In this document: piece by piece, positions 42,180-51,492 of the stretch
Position numbering within the stretch: the first letter of the stretch is position 1
How the letters are laid out: each line of letters opens with the position of its first letter
Assembly (NCBI GenBank): GCA_002353825.1
Contig: DEKJ01000003.1
Span: forward strand, 1 to 64,000
Length of the DNA: 64,000 nt
Origin: Prevotella sp. UBA2725
GTDB taxonomy: Bacteria > Bacteroidota > Bacteroidia > Bacteroidales > Bacteroidaceae
Reading direction: 5' to 3'
Made by a program: the position numbers and the translations under genes
Notes under the pieces: generated by a model
The model's database searches: none
What the model was told of the DNA's origin: nothing
The model's input: only the letters and a program-made list of their open reading frames with translations

Positions 42180-43139
42180 GTGGGACGGGTAAAAGGAAGG
42201 CAAGATGAGATCCGGTTGACCGTTTATCTGCTCACTTGCATCATCCCTATCCTCGGCATGCCTATTCATTTCTTGAATCTGGCAGGCCTTCCGGACTCAT
42301 TTCTTATCACGATTTCAGCAACTTTATGGGTAACTGCTATCATAAGTCTGATCTTGTTTCTTACCCGGGTCGTTTCCCTGGTTCATTCTTTTACCGTTTA
42401 CGGAATCCTTGCGGAGCTCATGGAGAGCATCGGGCTCGTCTATATTGCTGTCACATTGCCACCGCATCATGTAATCGGTTTCTTCTCCAATATCATTTCT
42501 ATGATGACCGTCCTCCTGTTGCTGTGTATGGGTATGATGCGTTATTCGGCTTTGGTAGCTGCCATTATCGGTACTACAGCAGCAATAATCTCTACAGTTA
42601 TTCATCCCTTCAATTCATACATTCAGATGACGTGCCTTTGGGGGGTAATAGTGTTCAGTTGCATTGCCTATTCGCTCTCATTAATAAAGATGCTCAAGCA
42701 AAATGATGAGGAGACGCAAGAATACAAAACGCAGTTGAGCTCCATTCTCGACTTCTTCAATATAAGTTTGCACGAGATGTCTATACTTATCCAGCTGTGC
42801 AGTGGTAAAACGAATGATGAAGAGAATCTCAACATGTCCCATCAACTCTCCTTCCAAACAAAATATAATCTGATCGAGATCGGCAATCAGCTTAAAAATC
42901 GTCAATTGGGACAGAAAAGTGATATACAGGCCCTTTTCCCTAACCTGTCAGCTTCCGAGCAGGAGGTCTGCTACTATATTCTATTGGGGAGAACCTTGAA
43001 AGATATATCCCAACTAACTGATAAGAGCGTAAGTAATGTTAGTACGGTGCGGGGAAATATTCGTAGGAAACTGTCTTTGCAACCTTCAGACGACTTGCGT
43101 GCCTATCTTGTTAATGTCATTCAGAATAGTAGAAAATGA
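42180..43139 (+). CDS. Membrane-anchored LuxR-type regulator 1
   Basis: The 319-residue protein has six predicted membrane segments (about 14-170), a linker helix and a C-terminal LuxR/GerE helix-turn-helix (LSASEQEVCYYILLGRTLKDISQLTDKSVSNVSTVRGNIRRKL, about 250-295). It would control transcription from the membrane. The start is a GTG; an ATG at 42140 lies in another frame and would almost coincide with the transcription start set by TAACTTTG at 42128. It overlaps its paralogue by 4 bp and is divergent from the surface protein gene. Confidence 0.8.
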   Translation: MGRVKGRQDEIRLTVYLLTCIIPILGMPIHFLNLAGLPDSFLITISATLWVTAIISLILFLTRVVSLVHSFTVYGILAELMESIGLVYIAVTLPPHHVIGFFSNIISMMTVLLLLCMGMMRYSALVAAIIGTTAAIISTVIHPFNSYIQMTCLWGVIVFSCIAYSLSLIKMLKQNDEETQEYKTQLSSILDFFNISLHEMSILIQLCSGKTNDEENLNMSHQLSFQTKYNLIEIGNQLKNRQLGQKSDIQALFPNLSASEQEVCYYILLGRTLKDISQLTDKSVSNVSTVRGNIRRKLSLQPSDDLRAYLVNVIQNSRK

Positions 43140-44131
43140 AATATTTTGTTTTCATCCAACGTTACTTCAACTCTCTTCTTGAAAACCGTACTTCGGGCAA
43201 GGAAGAGCAAATCCGACTCGCTGTGTACCTCATGGCGTGTACGATGTCGATTCTCGGTTCCTTTCTTCATTTCTTTGGAGCCATTGGTGTCGTAGAATGG
43301 CCATTGCTGATGGTGTCTGTCCTTTTCTTTCTGACCACCATCCTCTTCCTGATGCTTTTCCTTACCCGCAAGACGACATTGTCTCAGTCTTTCTCCTGGG
43401 GATGCGTTACGGCTCAGGTCTTGACTGGCTTCCGGGTTGTCTATCTGTCCATAGCAAGGCCGGAAGGAGCTTTGATGGCTCTGCTTCTCAACTCCATGGT
43501 GACCTTTCTAATCCTTCTCCTCCTCTTTATGGGTAGTATTCGAAAAGCACCTGTCATCGTAATCGTACTGGGTCTTGGAACTTTTATTGCTGCTCATATT
43601 ATCAGTCCGCAACTGGTACCGGTCCCGGTAATATCTATCCTGATATTCTTGGAGTTGAGTATCTTCTTCTACTTTCTTTTCATGAACAGGTTTGTAGGAG
43701 ATTCATTCAAGACATTGGCCCTTTACAAAAGTCAGTTGACCACTGTGCTTGACTTCTTCAATATGAGTAAGGAAGAGATGGTGACGCTCATTCAGCTGTG
43801 TCGCCATCAGGGGTCTTATGAGGAGTCGATGGATATGATGAATCAGAATCTTTCTCTTCGCACAAAGCGTAATCTGATCCGTGTCGGGGAATACCTTCAG
43901 GAACCGAAGGAAGATTACATCGAAGAGTTGGGAAAACGTTTCCCCGAGCTTTCTAATACAGAACTCGAGGTTTGTCAGCTTCTCTTGAAAGGAATGACTT
44001 CCAAAGAGATAGCGACAAGCCTCGGGAAAAATCTTAGCAACATTGGAACGGTCAGGGGAAACATCCGGAGAAAGCTCAATCTGGATCTGGATGTTGACCT
44101 GAAAGCCTATTTGTCCAAGTTGATGAAATAG
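43136..44131 (+). CDS. Membrane-anchored LuxR-type regulator 2
   Basis: The 331-residue paralogue of the preceding protein has the same plan: six membrane segments (about 28-190) and a C-terminal LuxR/GerE domain (LSNTELEVCQLLLKGMTSKEIATSLGKNLSNIGTVRGNIRRKL, about 270-315). Start and stop overlap by ATGA with regulator 1, so the pair is made together and could form heteromers. It converges with the peptidase gene 9 bp away. Confidence 0.82.
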   Translation: MKYFVFIQRYFNSLLENRTSGKEEQIRLAVYLMACTMSILGSFLHFFGAIGVVEWPLLMVSVLFFLTTILFLMLFLTRKTTLSQSFSWGCVTAQVLTGFRVVYLSIARPEGALMALLLNSMVTFLILLLLFMGSIRKAPVIVIVLGLGTFIAAHIISPQLVPVPVISILIFLELSIFFYFLFMNRFVGDSFKTLALYKSQLTTVLDFFNMSKEEMVTLIQLCRHQGSYEESMDMMNQNLSLRTKRNLIRVGEYLQEPKEDYIEELGKRFPELSNTELEVCQLLLKGMTSKEIATSLGKNLSNIGTVRGNIRRKLNLDLDVDLKAYLSKLMK

Positions 44132-44140
44132 AGGATATTG

Positions 44141-46294
44141 TTATTCTGCACCGATCTCCTTGAGCAGGCGGTCGGCGTGTCCCCACTTATCTATCATGTA
44201 GACGACATAACGGATGTCGACGCCGATGCAACGCGCCAGGCGCGTGTCGAAATTGATGTCGGACGAGAGGCTGTCCCAGTTTCCGTCGAAGGCCAAGCCA
44301 ATGAGCTGTCCCTTGCCGTCGAAGATCGGTGAACCACTGTTGCCACCCGTGATATCGTTGTTTGTCAGGAAGCAGAGGTTCAGTGTGTGGCTCACAGAAT
44401 CGGTGTAGCGGCCGAAATCAGCGGCTGACATGAGCTGATGCATGATAGGCTCAGCCTGATAGTCGATGACGCCCTTGTCGCCTTGCTGCATCTTTTCCAC
44501 GATGCTCTTGTCCGTGGTATAGTAAGCCTTGTTGTTGCCGCGTGCAAGCGGTGTCACCTGACCATAGGAGAGACGCATCGTGAAGTTGGCGTCGGAGTAG
44601 TGAGGCTTGTCCATCTCCATCTGCACCTTGTTGGCGCAGAGATAGCGCTCCTGGAGGTCAATACTGTCGTTGAGTGTCATAGCTCCCTTCTTTCCGTATC
44701 CAGCAGCCTTGTTGATCTTGTCGAAGACGGCGCTGATAGACTTGGCATAAGCCACGCCCGGGTCTTGACAGTACTGCTTCGTGTTGAGGTAGATCTTACC
44801 CGGCTTGAGCAGCATGGACGTCTTGAAGAGCCAGTCCACATATTTATTATAGTTGCCTTTAAACTTTTTGTCGATTGTGTTGTATACGGCTGTAGGCAGA
44901 AAGTCGGCATCGGCGTGTGTGCGATAGTTCTTCAGCAGGGCAGCGAGCATGTCGGCATCCGTAGCAGCGTCCCACTGGTCGCTATTGTTTTCAAACTGAT
45001 AGTAGGAGCCTTTCTTATCTTTCTTACCTTTGAGTGGTCTCTGCTCGTCTACGAGTCGGAGGGCACGCGTATTGAACTCAATGTTGCTGCGGCGGCTGAA
45101 GGTCTCTGACCACTGTGTGAGGGCCTTTGCAAGGCGACTGGCGCGTGTATAGAGCTTGGCGAGAAGCGGGAAGTCGACTTTATGCTCGACATACTTGGCC
45201 GTGTCCTGCCACTGCGCTATCTGCGCTTCGTAGGCGCGTTTTTGGTTCACGAGTCCGATGGAATCGATACATTTATTCATGCCGATCGAGTTTTTCCAGT
45301 AGTTGGAGCTCTGGGCGAACTTTGAATCGTATTTGATGCGTACAGCCTCGCTGGCTCGCATGTGGCGGAGCATCACCTCTTGCTTGACGCCACGGATCTG
45401 CTGGCGCGGGTCGTTGGAACAGTCGCGCATCATCTGGATGCCGTAGCTGGAGAGGTAGCGCTCGGTGCTGCCTGGGTAGCCGACGGTCATGGCGAAGGAG
45501 CCGTCATGGTAGCCGTCAAGGCTCACCTTGGCCCACGATTTAGGATGATAAGGTACGTTATCCTTAGAGTAAGGTGCCGGGCCGCCAGTCTTCGGATCGC
45601 AATAGATACGGAATACGGAGAAGTCGCAGGTCTGGCGCGGCCACATCCAGTTGTCTGTCTCACCACCGAACTTACCCATCGACTTTGGAACGGTGAAGAC
45701 GAGACGCAGGTCGGTAAAGTCCTGATAAGTCGTGGCGTACCACTTGTTACCTTCATAGAACGGGTCGATGTCGACATGGAGCGTCGAGTCAATCTTCTTC
45801 ACGGAGTCGGTCATCACCTGGGCCAGAGAGTCGACGAGGTCAGCCACCTCCGTCTTTGGGAGTCGGTCGACGCCGAGGGCCTGCAGACGCGCTGTGACAT
45901 CTTGTTGGCTCTTCATGAATGAGACAAACATGTTCTCGTTGGGCAGTTCTTCCGCATAGCTCTTGGCCACGAAGCCGTTGAGCATGTAGTCGTGGTCCAC
46001 GGTACTGTGGGAACGGATCGACTCGAAACCACAGTGGTGGTTCGTGAAGACAAGGCCGTCGGGAGAGACGACGACACCGGAGCAGTAGCCGGAGAAATTT
46101 ACAACGTTGTTCTTGATGGCATTGGCATCGGTGTAAAGCGCGCTTTCAGGCAGTTGGAAGCCGTAGCTCTGCATGGTCTCGTAGACCTGCGGCGGCAGGT
46201 TGTAGAGCGTCCACATGCCTTCGTCGGCATGAACCGTGAGAGGAGCGAGGGCAAAGGCAGCGAGGCCAAGAAGAGTCTTGTTGATTCTTTTCAT
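44141..46294 (-). CDS. S46-family dipeptidyl-peptidase (DPP7/DPP11 type)
   Basis: The 717-residue protein has a signal peptide (to VHA, about residue 23) and then the chymotrypsin-like fold of S46, with catalytic His in TNHHCG (near 92), Asp further on and Ser in TGGNSGSP (near 650). It removes dipeptides from peptide N-termini in the periplasm, an amino-acid uptake step in asaccharolytic or proteolytic Bacteroidales. DPP7 or DPP11 specificity depends on one residue near the catalytic Ser, which I did not resolve. Confidence 0.92.
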   Translation of the reverse strand: MKRINKTLLGLAAFALAPLTVHADEGMWTLYNLPPQVYETMQSYGFQLPESALYTDANAIKNNVVNFSGYCSGVVVSPDGLVFTNHHCGFESIRSHSTVDHDYMLNGFVAKSYAEELPNENMFVSFMKSQQDVTARLQALGVDRLPKTEVADLVDSLAQVMTDSVKKIDSTLHVDIDPFYEGNKWYATTYQDFTDLRLVFTVPKSMGKFGGETDNWMWPRQTCDFSVFRIYCDPKTGGPAPYSKDNVPYHPKSWAKVSLDGYHDGSFAMTVGYPGSTERYLSSYGIQMMRDCSNDPRQQIRGVKQEVMLRHMRASEAVRIKYDSKFAQSSNYWKNSIGMNKCIDSIGLVNQKRAYEAQIAQWQDTAKYVEHKVDFPLLAKLYTRASRLAKALTQWSETFSRRSNIEFNTRALRLVDEQRPLKGKKDKKGSYYQFENNSDQWDAATDADMLAALLKNYRTHADADFLPTAVYNTIDKKFKGNYNKYVDWLFKTSMLLKPGKIYLNTKQYCQDPGVAYAKSISAVFDKINKAAGYGKKGAMTLNDSIDLQERYLCANKVQMEMDKPHYSDANFTMRLSYGQVTPLARGNNKAYYTTDKSIVEKMQQGDKGVIDYQAEPIMHQLMSAADFGRYTDSVSHTLNLCFLTNNDITGGNSGSPIFDGKGQLIGLAFDGNWDSLSSDINFDTRLARCIGVDIRYVVYMIDKWGHADRLLKEIGAE

Positions 46295-46334
46295 TATGCG
46301 TATTTTTTATGTGTTTATTCTGATGATTTTTATT

Positions 46335-46472
46335 TCACACGGATCTTAAAGATTTTAAAGATGGCTACGCTGTTCGCTACGCGGTGGAAGGCGCTCACTA
46401 AGGGTGTCCCTATGAGGTATGTGTAGCCGCAAAGCGGCGTAACTATCTTTAAGATCTTTAAAATCCGTGTGA
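46335..46472. repeat. 138-bp inverted-repeat element
   Basis: Left arm 46335-46370 and right arm 46437-46472 match over 36 bases with about four differences. A further copy of one arm is at 33102-33137. It fills most of the gap between the peptidase and the flippase and could form a long hairpin. Confidence 0.75.
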
Positions 46473-46518
46473 GAAAAATTATATCTTCTGAAAATATATA
46501 TTCAAGAGTGGAAGAATC

Positions 46519-48015
46519 TTATTTCTTTCTGAAGTATTTTCCGATGAAGGGCAGGCCGGCGAGCGGCAGGTCATGCTTCACGACATAGACGACGTAAACG
46601 ATGAGGAGGACGGTGTTGATGCCGAGAGATGCCCACATCGACAGTTTCTCATTGCTCCAGGTCATGCCCGCGAAGAGGATGAGAGCAAGCACAACATACA
46701 TGGCGATGCTCTTCAGCGGATATTTGATAGGGTAGTATTTCTGTCCGAAGAAATAGCTCAGCACCATACTCACGGTGTAGCTCACGAAGCCGGCCCAGGC
46801 GCATGCCCAGTAGCTGAAACGCGGGATGAAGATGATGTCCACGGCAATCAGTACGGCAGCACCAATACCGGAGAAGTATGCACCCCAAATAGTCTTGTCG
46901 ATGAGCTTATACCAGAAGCTGAGGTTGAAGAATACGCCGAACATGATCTCAGCAGCCATGACGATAGGCACAATCTCCAGGCCCTCCCAGTAGCTGCGGC
47001 CAACGATGTAACGGATGAGATCCATGTAACTGATGACACAGAGAAAGGCGAGGAGCGTAAAGATGATATAGTATTTCATCACCTTGGCGTAAGTCTCCTT
47101 ACTGTTCTTCTCCTTCGACTGTCCGAAGACGAACGGCTCGTAGGCGTAGCGGAACGCCTGGGTAATCATGACCATGATCATGGCTATCTTAATGCAGGCA
47201 CCGTAGATACCGAGCTGTACACGGGCCTCTTCCGGTGTGCCGTTGAAGACGTAAGGGAAGATGATCTGTGAGGCGCACTGGTTGAGCTGACCGGCAAGTC
47301 CCATGACGAGAAGTGGCCAGGTATAGGAGAGCATGCGCTTGCATGTTGCCTTGTCGAAAGGATTAGCGAAGCCTTTCAGCTCCTTGCCGAGGAGGAGGAG
47401 CGTGAGGATGGAGCCGGAGAGCTCAATCCAGAAGATCCACACTACCTGAAGGTCGAAGTTGGCATCGTAGATACCGAAGAGGTTGCAGTGCATTGCGGGG
47501 AGCACGATGAGGTAGAGACTCACGCCGACGAGGTTGACGACGATGCTCACCATCTTCAGCAATGCAAACTTCAACGCTTTATGCGCATAACGCAGATAGG
47601 CAAAGGGGATAGCAGTGAAGGCGTCGACGGCGACACATGTACCCATGATCATGATGAACTCAGGATGGTCGGGATAGCCGATGGCCCGTGCGATGGGGTG
47701 GAGGAAGACCCAGAGAAGGAGCACGAAGACAAGCGATGTCGTAGCCACCATGCGCAAGGTGGTGGCATACACTTTCTTCGGGTCCTCGCCCGGTCGGTTC
47801 ATGAAGCGGAAGAATGTCGTCTCCATGCCGTAGGTGAGGATGATAATGAGCAGGGCGATGTAGGCATAGATATTCGTGATGATGCCATACTGTCCGCCGG
47901 CGGCATTGAACTTCGCTGTCTCGATAGGGACAAGGAGATAGCCGATGAAACGCGCCGCAATGGAGCTCAGTCCGTAGATTGCGGTTTCCTTAAGAAGAGA
48001 TTTTAAGTTTGCCAT
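46519..48015 (-). CDS. Polysaccharide biosynthesis flippase (Wzx/MATE-like)
   Basis: The 498-residue protein has about 14 membrane segments and the N-terminal pattern of oligosaccharide flippases (LLKETAIYGLSSIAARFIGYLLVP). It would move lipid-linked sugars across the inner membrane. It stands alone, with no glycosyltransferase beside it; in Bacteroidetes such orphan copies are common. Confidence 0.85.
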   Translation of the reverse strand: MANLKSLLKETAIYGLSSIAARFIGYLLVPIETAKFNAAGGQYGIITNIYAYIALLIIILTYGMETTFFRFMNRPGEDPKKVYATTLRMVATTSLVFVLLLWVFLHPIARAIGYPDHPEFIMIMGTCVAVDAFTAIPFAYLRYAHKALKFALLKMVSIVVNLVGVSLYLIVLPAMHCNLFGIYDANFDLQVVWIFWIELSGSILTLLLLGKELKGFANPFDKATCKRMLSYTWPLLVMGLAGQLNQCASQIIFPYVFNGTPEEARVQLGIYGACIKIAMIMVMITQAFRYAYEPFVFGQSKEKNSKETYAKVMKYYIIFTLLAFLCVISYMDLIRYIVGRSYWEGLEIVPIVMAAEIMFGVFFNLSFWYKLIDKTIWGAYFSGIGAAVLIAVDIIFIPRFSYWACAWAGFVSYTVSMVLSYFFGQKYYPIKYPLKSIAMYVVLALILFAGMTWSNEKLSMWASLGINTVLLIVYVVYVVKHDLPLAGLPFIGKYFRKK

Positions 48016-48109
48016 AGAAGCCTATCCAAGCACTCCCCTCGGGCTCCCCTCGTTATCGAGGGGCAGAAATCCCTAAAGGGAGGGGTGTTGATATGTTTAT
48101 TTTGTATTA

Positions 48110-49339
48110 TTATCCGAAGAAGATGTAAGCGATGCAGATAGCCGCGATGGATCCGACAAAGTCGGAGAGCAGACCGCAGGCTACGGCATGACGTGTGTAT
48201 TTGATGTTTACGGAGCCGAAATAGACGGCCAATATATAGAATGTGGTGTCGGTGGAGCCTTGAAGGATACACGACAGCCGTCCGACGAACGAGTCGGGGC
48301 CATAGTTCTTCATGGCTTCGAGCATCATTCCGCGTGCACCACTACCCGAGAGCGGTTTCATAAAGGCTGTAGGCAGGGCGCCGACGAAGTCTGTGTTCAG
48401 GCCGCATTGTTTCACGCACCATGAGATGCCGTTGATGAGCATGTCCATGGCACCCGAGGCGCGAAACACGCCCACGGCTACGAGGATGGCGACGAGGTAT
48501 GGGATGATGCGCACGGCGGTCTGGAAACCTTCCTTGGCACCTTCGATGAAAGCGTCGTAGACATTGATCTTCTTTACGAAGCCACCGATGATGAACGCTA
48601 CGATGACCGACAGCAGGATGACGTTGCCACCAACGGAGGTCACCTTACCCATCGTATCTTTGTCCATGCTTCCGAAAGCAGCGATGACAAGGCCTACAAA
48701 CGCACAAAGCCCGCCAAGGATGGCGAGCATGGAGGGTTTGAAGATATTGGTGTGTTGGAAAAGGCAAGTGATGATGATACCAAATAAGGTTGCTACAGTT
48801 GTAGCTAAGAGGATAGGGATGAACACATCCGTGGGCTGGGCGGCTCCATAGCTCGACCGGAAGGCGAGAATGGTCGTGGGGATGATGGTCAGGCCTGAAG
48901 TGTTCAGGACGAGGAACATGATCATCGGGTTCGTCGCCGTGTCTTTCTTCGGGTTGAGCTCCTGCAGTTGTTGCATGGCTTTCAGACCTGTCGGTGTGGC
49001 GGCATTGTCGAGGCCGAGCATGTTGGAAGCTACGTTCATAAAGATGGAGCCCATGGCCGGATGGTTCTTAGGAATGTCGGGGAAGAGGCGTGAGAACACA
49101 GGGCTGAGCATGCGTGCCAGCACGTTCACTGCGCCGGCTTTCTCGCCTATCTTCATGATGCCGAGCCAGAGGGCGAGTACACCGGTCAGTCCTAAGGCTG
49201 TCTCAAAGGCTGTCTTTGAGGTGTCAAACGTAGAGTCGACTATCTTCTGAAAGATAGTGGCATCGCCCATCAGCAGTTGAACAATGGCGAAGATGAAGGA
49301 TACGACAAAGAATCCTATCCAAATGTAATTCAGTACCAT
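48110..49339 (-). CDS. SpmA/SpmB-like fused membrane protein (nucleoside recognition domains)
   Basis: The 409-residue protein is a fusion of the two 'spore maturation' halves: the SpmA-like part (about 1-200, with GLDNAATPTGLKAM) and the SpmB-like part (about 230-409, with SGSGARGMM and STDTTFYILAVYFG). It has about ten membrane segments. Despite the name it is found in non-sporing Bacteroidetes, where the transported molecule is unknown. Confidence 0.85.
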   Translation of the reverse strand: MVLNYIWIGFFVVSFIFAIVQLLMGDATIFQKIVDSTFDTSKTAFETALGLTGVLALWLGIMKIGEKAGAVNVLARMLSPVFSRLFPDIPKNHPAMGSIFMNVASNMLGLDNAATPTGLKAMQQLQELNPKKDTATNPMIMFLVLNTSGLTIIPTTILAFRSSYGAAQPTDVFIPILLATTVATLFGIIITCLFQHTNIFKPSMLAILGGLCAFVGLVIAAFGSMDKDTMGKVTSVGGNVILLSVIVAFIIGGFVKKINVYDAFIEGAKEGFQTAVRIIPYLVAILVAVGVFRASGAMDMLINGISWCVKQCGLNTDFVGALPTAFMKPLSGSGARGMMLEAMKNYGPDSFVGRLSCILQGSTDTTFYILAVYFGSVNIKYTRHAVACGLLSDFVGSIAAICIAYIFFG

Positions 49340-49394
49340 ATTGGGTGCAAAGGTACTGAATTTATTTGAGGTAGGAAGCTGATTGGTAATATTT

Positions 49395-50798
49395 TTACTT
49401 TACCGTATAGCGCACGCCGATGTTCAGCGAGAAGCTCGTGGGGCGGTCCTTATAGACGTTGGTGACCGAACTGTGGTTGTCGAAATAATAACTCACACCT
49501 GGCTCTGCATAGACGCTCAGCGAAGGGGTGAAGTGATAAGCACCACCAAGGGCCGCCTTGGCAGAGAACTGTGGACGGCTCTCTTTGATCTTCTCGTCAT
49601 GGCTAGATGGCAGATTACTCTCCGATGAAACCGTGCCTTTTACGAGTTTCTCAATTTCTCCGCCGGCTGTGACATACACCTCTGCCTTGCGGCTCTTCAG
49701 CACACTGTAGCTTGCTGAGAGTGGGATGCCGACATAGTGTAGTTTCTGCGTCTGCTTCGGCTCGCCGTCTGCTGTGAAGTCGGAAGAGAGATAACTGTAG
49801 GTCACACCGGTGTTGACCGCCCAGCGATTCGTCAGCGCGTAGCCTACGCTCACGCCGACTTTGATCGGCTGATTATGGTGTGCCTTCATCTTTTTGCGGT
49901 CGACAGCTACAAAGCCGTTCTTGTTGGCTCCTGTCAGCATGTCGATAGATGTGATGCCGTAAGGTGCGGCATCTGACATCAGGAAACCTCTCGACATGCC
50001 ACTGCCGTTGCCAGAGCCCGAACCAATGCCGCCACAGTAGGCGGTCAAGCTGAGTGTGTTGGGTGATGGGTGATGGGTGTTGGGTGTTAATGATGTGTCA
50101 TAAGACGAATAGTCGTAAGAACGCCTTGGCTTCGTCGATGGGGTCTGCTGAGCTTTTGGGGCTGATTGCGGCTTGGAGGATACTTGTGTGTCGGGTGATG
50201 TCTGGGTGTTAGGTGTTGGGGTGTTGGGTGATGTCTGGGTGTTAGATGTTAGGGTGTTGGGTGTTAATGGTGTGTCAGATGATGCATTGTTGGAGGCAAT
50301 GTATGGAGTTGCTGAAAAAGAAGACGATACGGCTGCTTCGTTTGAAGAAGTTGCTGCGGATATCGCAGACTGCATAGCAGAACGGGGGCTGACATCTGTT
50401 TTGCGGAGGGCAGAGGATTGTCCGCCATGAATCGCCGACGAAGCTATCTCGCTGTCTTCCTTGTGCAGCATATGGATGGTGACAGGCAGCGCAATGGCTA
50501 CAACGATAGCAGCGGCAGCTGCCCAACGGTAGCTGCGAAGAGGCACGATGCGGGCTTTCTGCGATGACGCGGGCTGTGCCTTGGCTTGTGCGGCAAGCTC
50601 TCGCTTCACGGCATCGAGCAGATGGTCAGGCGCCTTCACTTCGCGCTCGGCCATCAGGCGGCGGACCTCTTTGATCCACGCTTCATCGTTGATCCGCTCG
50701 TTCATTCCGTTATCGTGTATCCAGTGGTTATTCATCTGGCTGCTTCTTATCTTATCATCGTTCGTTCTATGATTGTTCATTTGTGTTCCTCCCTTCAT
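49395..50798 (-). CDS. Sigma-linked membrane protein with C-terminal outer-membrane barrel
   Basis: The 467-residue protein has a cytoplasmic anti-sigma-like part (about 30-85; EAWIKEVRRLMAEREVKAPDHLLDAVKREL), one membrane segment (about 91-110) and a long low-complexity linker with many TPNTxTSP-like repeats. It ends in a PorT-like barrel (about 320-467). The barrel is homologous to that of the fused protein at 23468-25132 (shared VGIPLSASY and YAEPGVSYYF-like segments). It overlaps the sigma gene by one base (TAATG). It probably holds the sigma at the membrane and senses the envelope. The start may also be one of several later ATGs. Confidence 0.82.
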   Translation of the reverse strand: MKGGTQMNNHRTNDDKIRSSQMNNHWIHDNGMNERINDEAWIKEVRRLMAEREVKAPDHLLDAVKRELAAQAKAQPASSQKARIVPLRSYRWAAAAAIVVAIALPVTIHMLHKEDSEIASSAIHGGQSSALRKTDVSPRSAMQSAISAATSSNEAAVSSSFSATPYIASNNASSDTPLTPNTLTSNTQTSPNTPTPNTQTSPDTQVSSKPQSAPKAQQTPSTKPRRSYDYSSYDTSLTPNTHHPSPNTLSLTAYCGGIGSGSGNGSGMSRGFLMSDAAPYGITSIDMLTGANKNGFVAVDRKKMKAHHNQPIKVGVSVGYALTNRWAVNTGVTYSYLSSDFTADGEPKQTQKLHYVGIPLSASYSVLKSRKAEVYVTAGGEIEKLVKGTVSSESNLPSSHDEKIKESRPQFSAKAALGGAYHFTPSLSVYAEPGVSYYFDNHSSVTNVYKDRPTSFSLNIGVRYTVK

Positions 50799-51343
50799 TA
50801 ATTTTGTGTTTGTTGACTCTTTAATATTTTCGCCAGCATGTTCTTCGCGCGGTGGTATTGTGATGCGGAAGTGTCTGGCTTGATATTCAAGATCTTGGCT
50901 ATCTCCTTGTGGCTCTTGCCTTCAATGGCGTAGAGGTTGAACACCGTGCGGTAGCCGTCGGGCAGCATCAGGATGGCTGCAGCCACCCTGTCAGCGTTCA
51001 TCTCGTCAGGATCGGGTGGGTCCTCTGCTTGGTCGGGAATCTCATGGTCGTCATCTACGAAGAGCATCTTCTTTTTGTTGCGAAGAAACATCAGTGCTTC
51101 GTTGACGACGACGCGCGTGAGCCACGCCTTCAGCGAGCCACTGCCTTTGTACTGGAACTTAGAGATAGAGGTAAAAACCTTCACGAGGGCTTCCTGTAAC
51201 ACATCGCAAAGGTCATCATATTGGGGAATGTATCGGCTGCAAACACCCGTGAGATAATCGGCATAAACAGCGTACAGCACATCCATCGCACGGTTATCAC
51301 CCCGCGCGAACATCTGTAGGATATGCTGTTCGTTGTCCATCAA
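50798..51343 (-). CDS. ECF-type RNA polymerase sigma factor
   Basis: The 181-residue protein has sigma region 2 (about 15-85, DLCDVLQEALVKVFTSISKF) and region 4 (about 120-172, LPDGYRTVFNLYAIEGKSHKEIAKILNIKPDTSASQYHRAK). It is translationally coupled to its membrane/barrel partner, and the two form the two-gene counterpart of the element's fused protein. Confidence 0.92.
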   Translation of the reverse strand: MMDNEQHILQMFARGDNRAMDVLYAVYADYLTGVCSRYIPQYDDLCDVLQEALVKVFTSISKFQYKGSGSLKAWLTRVVVNEALMFLRNKKKMLFVDDDHEIPDQAEDPPDPDEMNADRVAAAILMLPDGYRTVFNLYAIEGKSHKEIAKILNIKPDTSASQYHRAKNMLAKILKSQQTQN

Positions 51344-51375
51344 TTATTTCTGTTACCTCCCTTTATAAGGTTCGC

Positions 51376-51475
51376 TCTCTTCGAGGCCGACAGTTAAGTT
51401 CGTTACTGTCATTCTCAACCCCAGGTTACGGCTGCGCCTCACCTGGGGCTAACCATATTGGCCCTCTTCGAGGAC
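51376..51475. repeat. Hairpin-cluster repeat, short copy
   Basis: It contains CTCTTCGAGG stems at both ends and an ACCCCAGGT...ACCTGGGG stem in the middle, the same parts as the longer copies at 53011, 60714 and 62333. Confidence 0.65.
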
Positions 51476-51492
51476 CCTAATACGAAGGTTTG

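Noticed and set aside
46573..47271. 232-codon + strand frame opposite the flippase gene
   Set aside because: The His/Asp/Glu-rich composition is that of an antisense membrane-protein frame.
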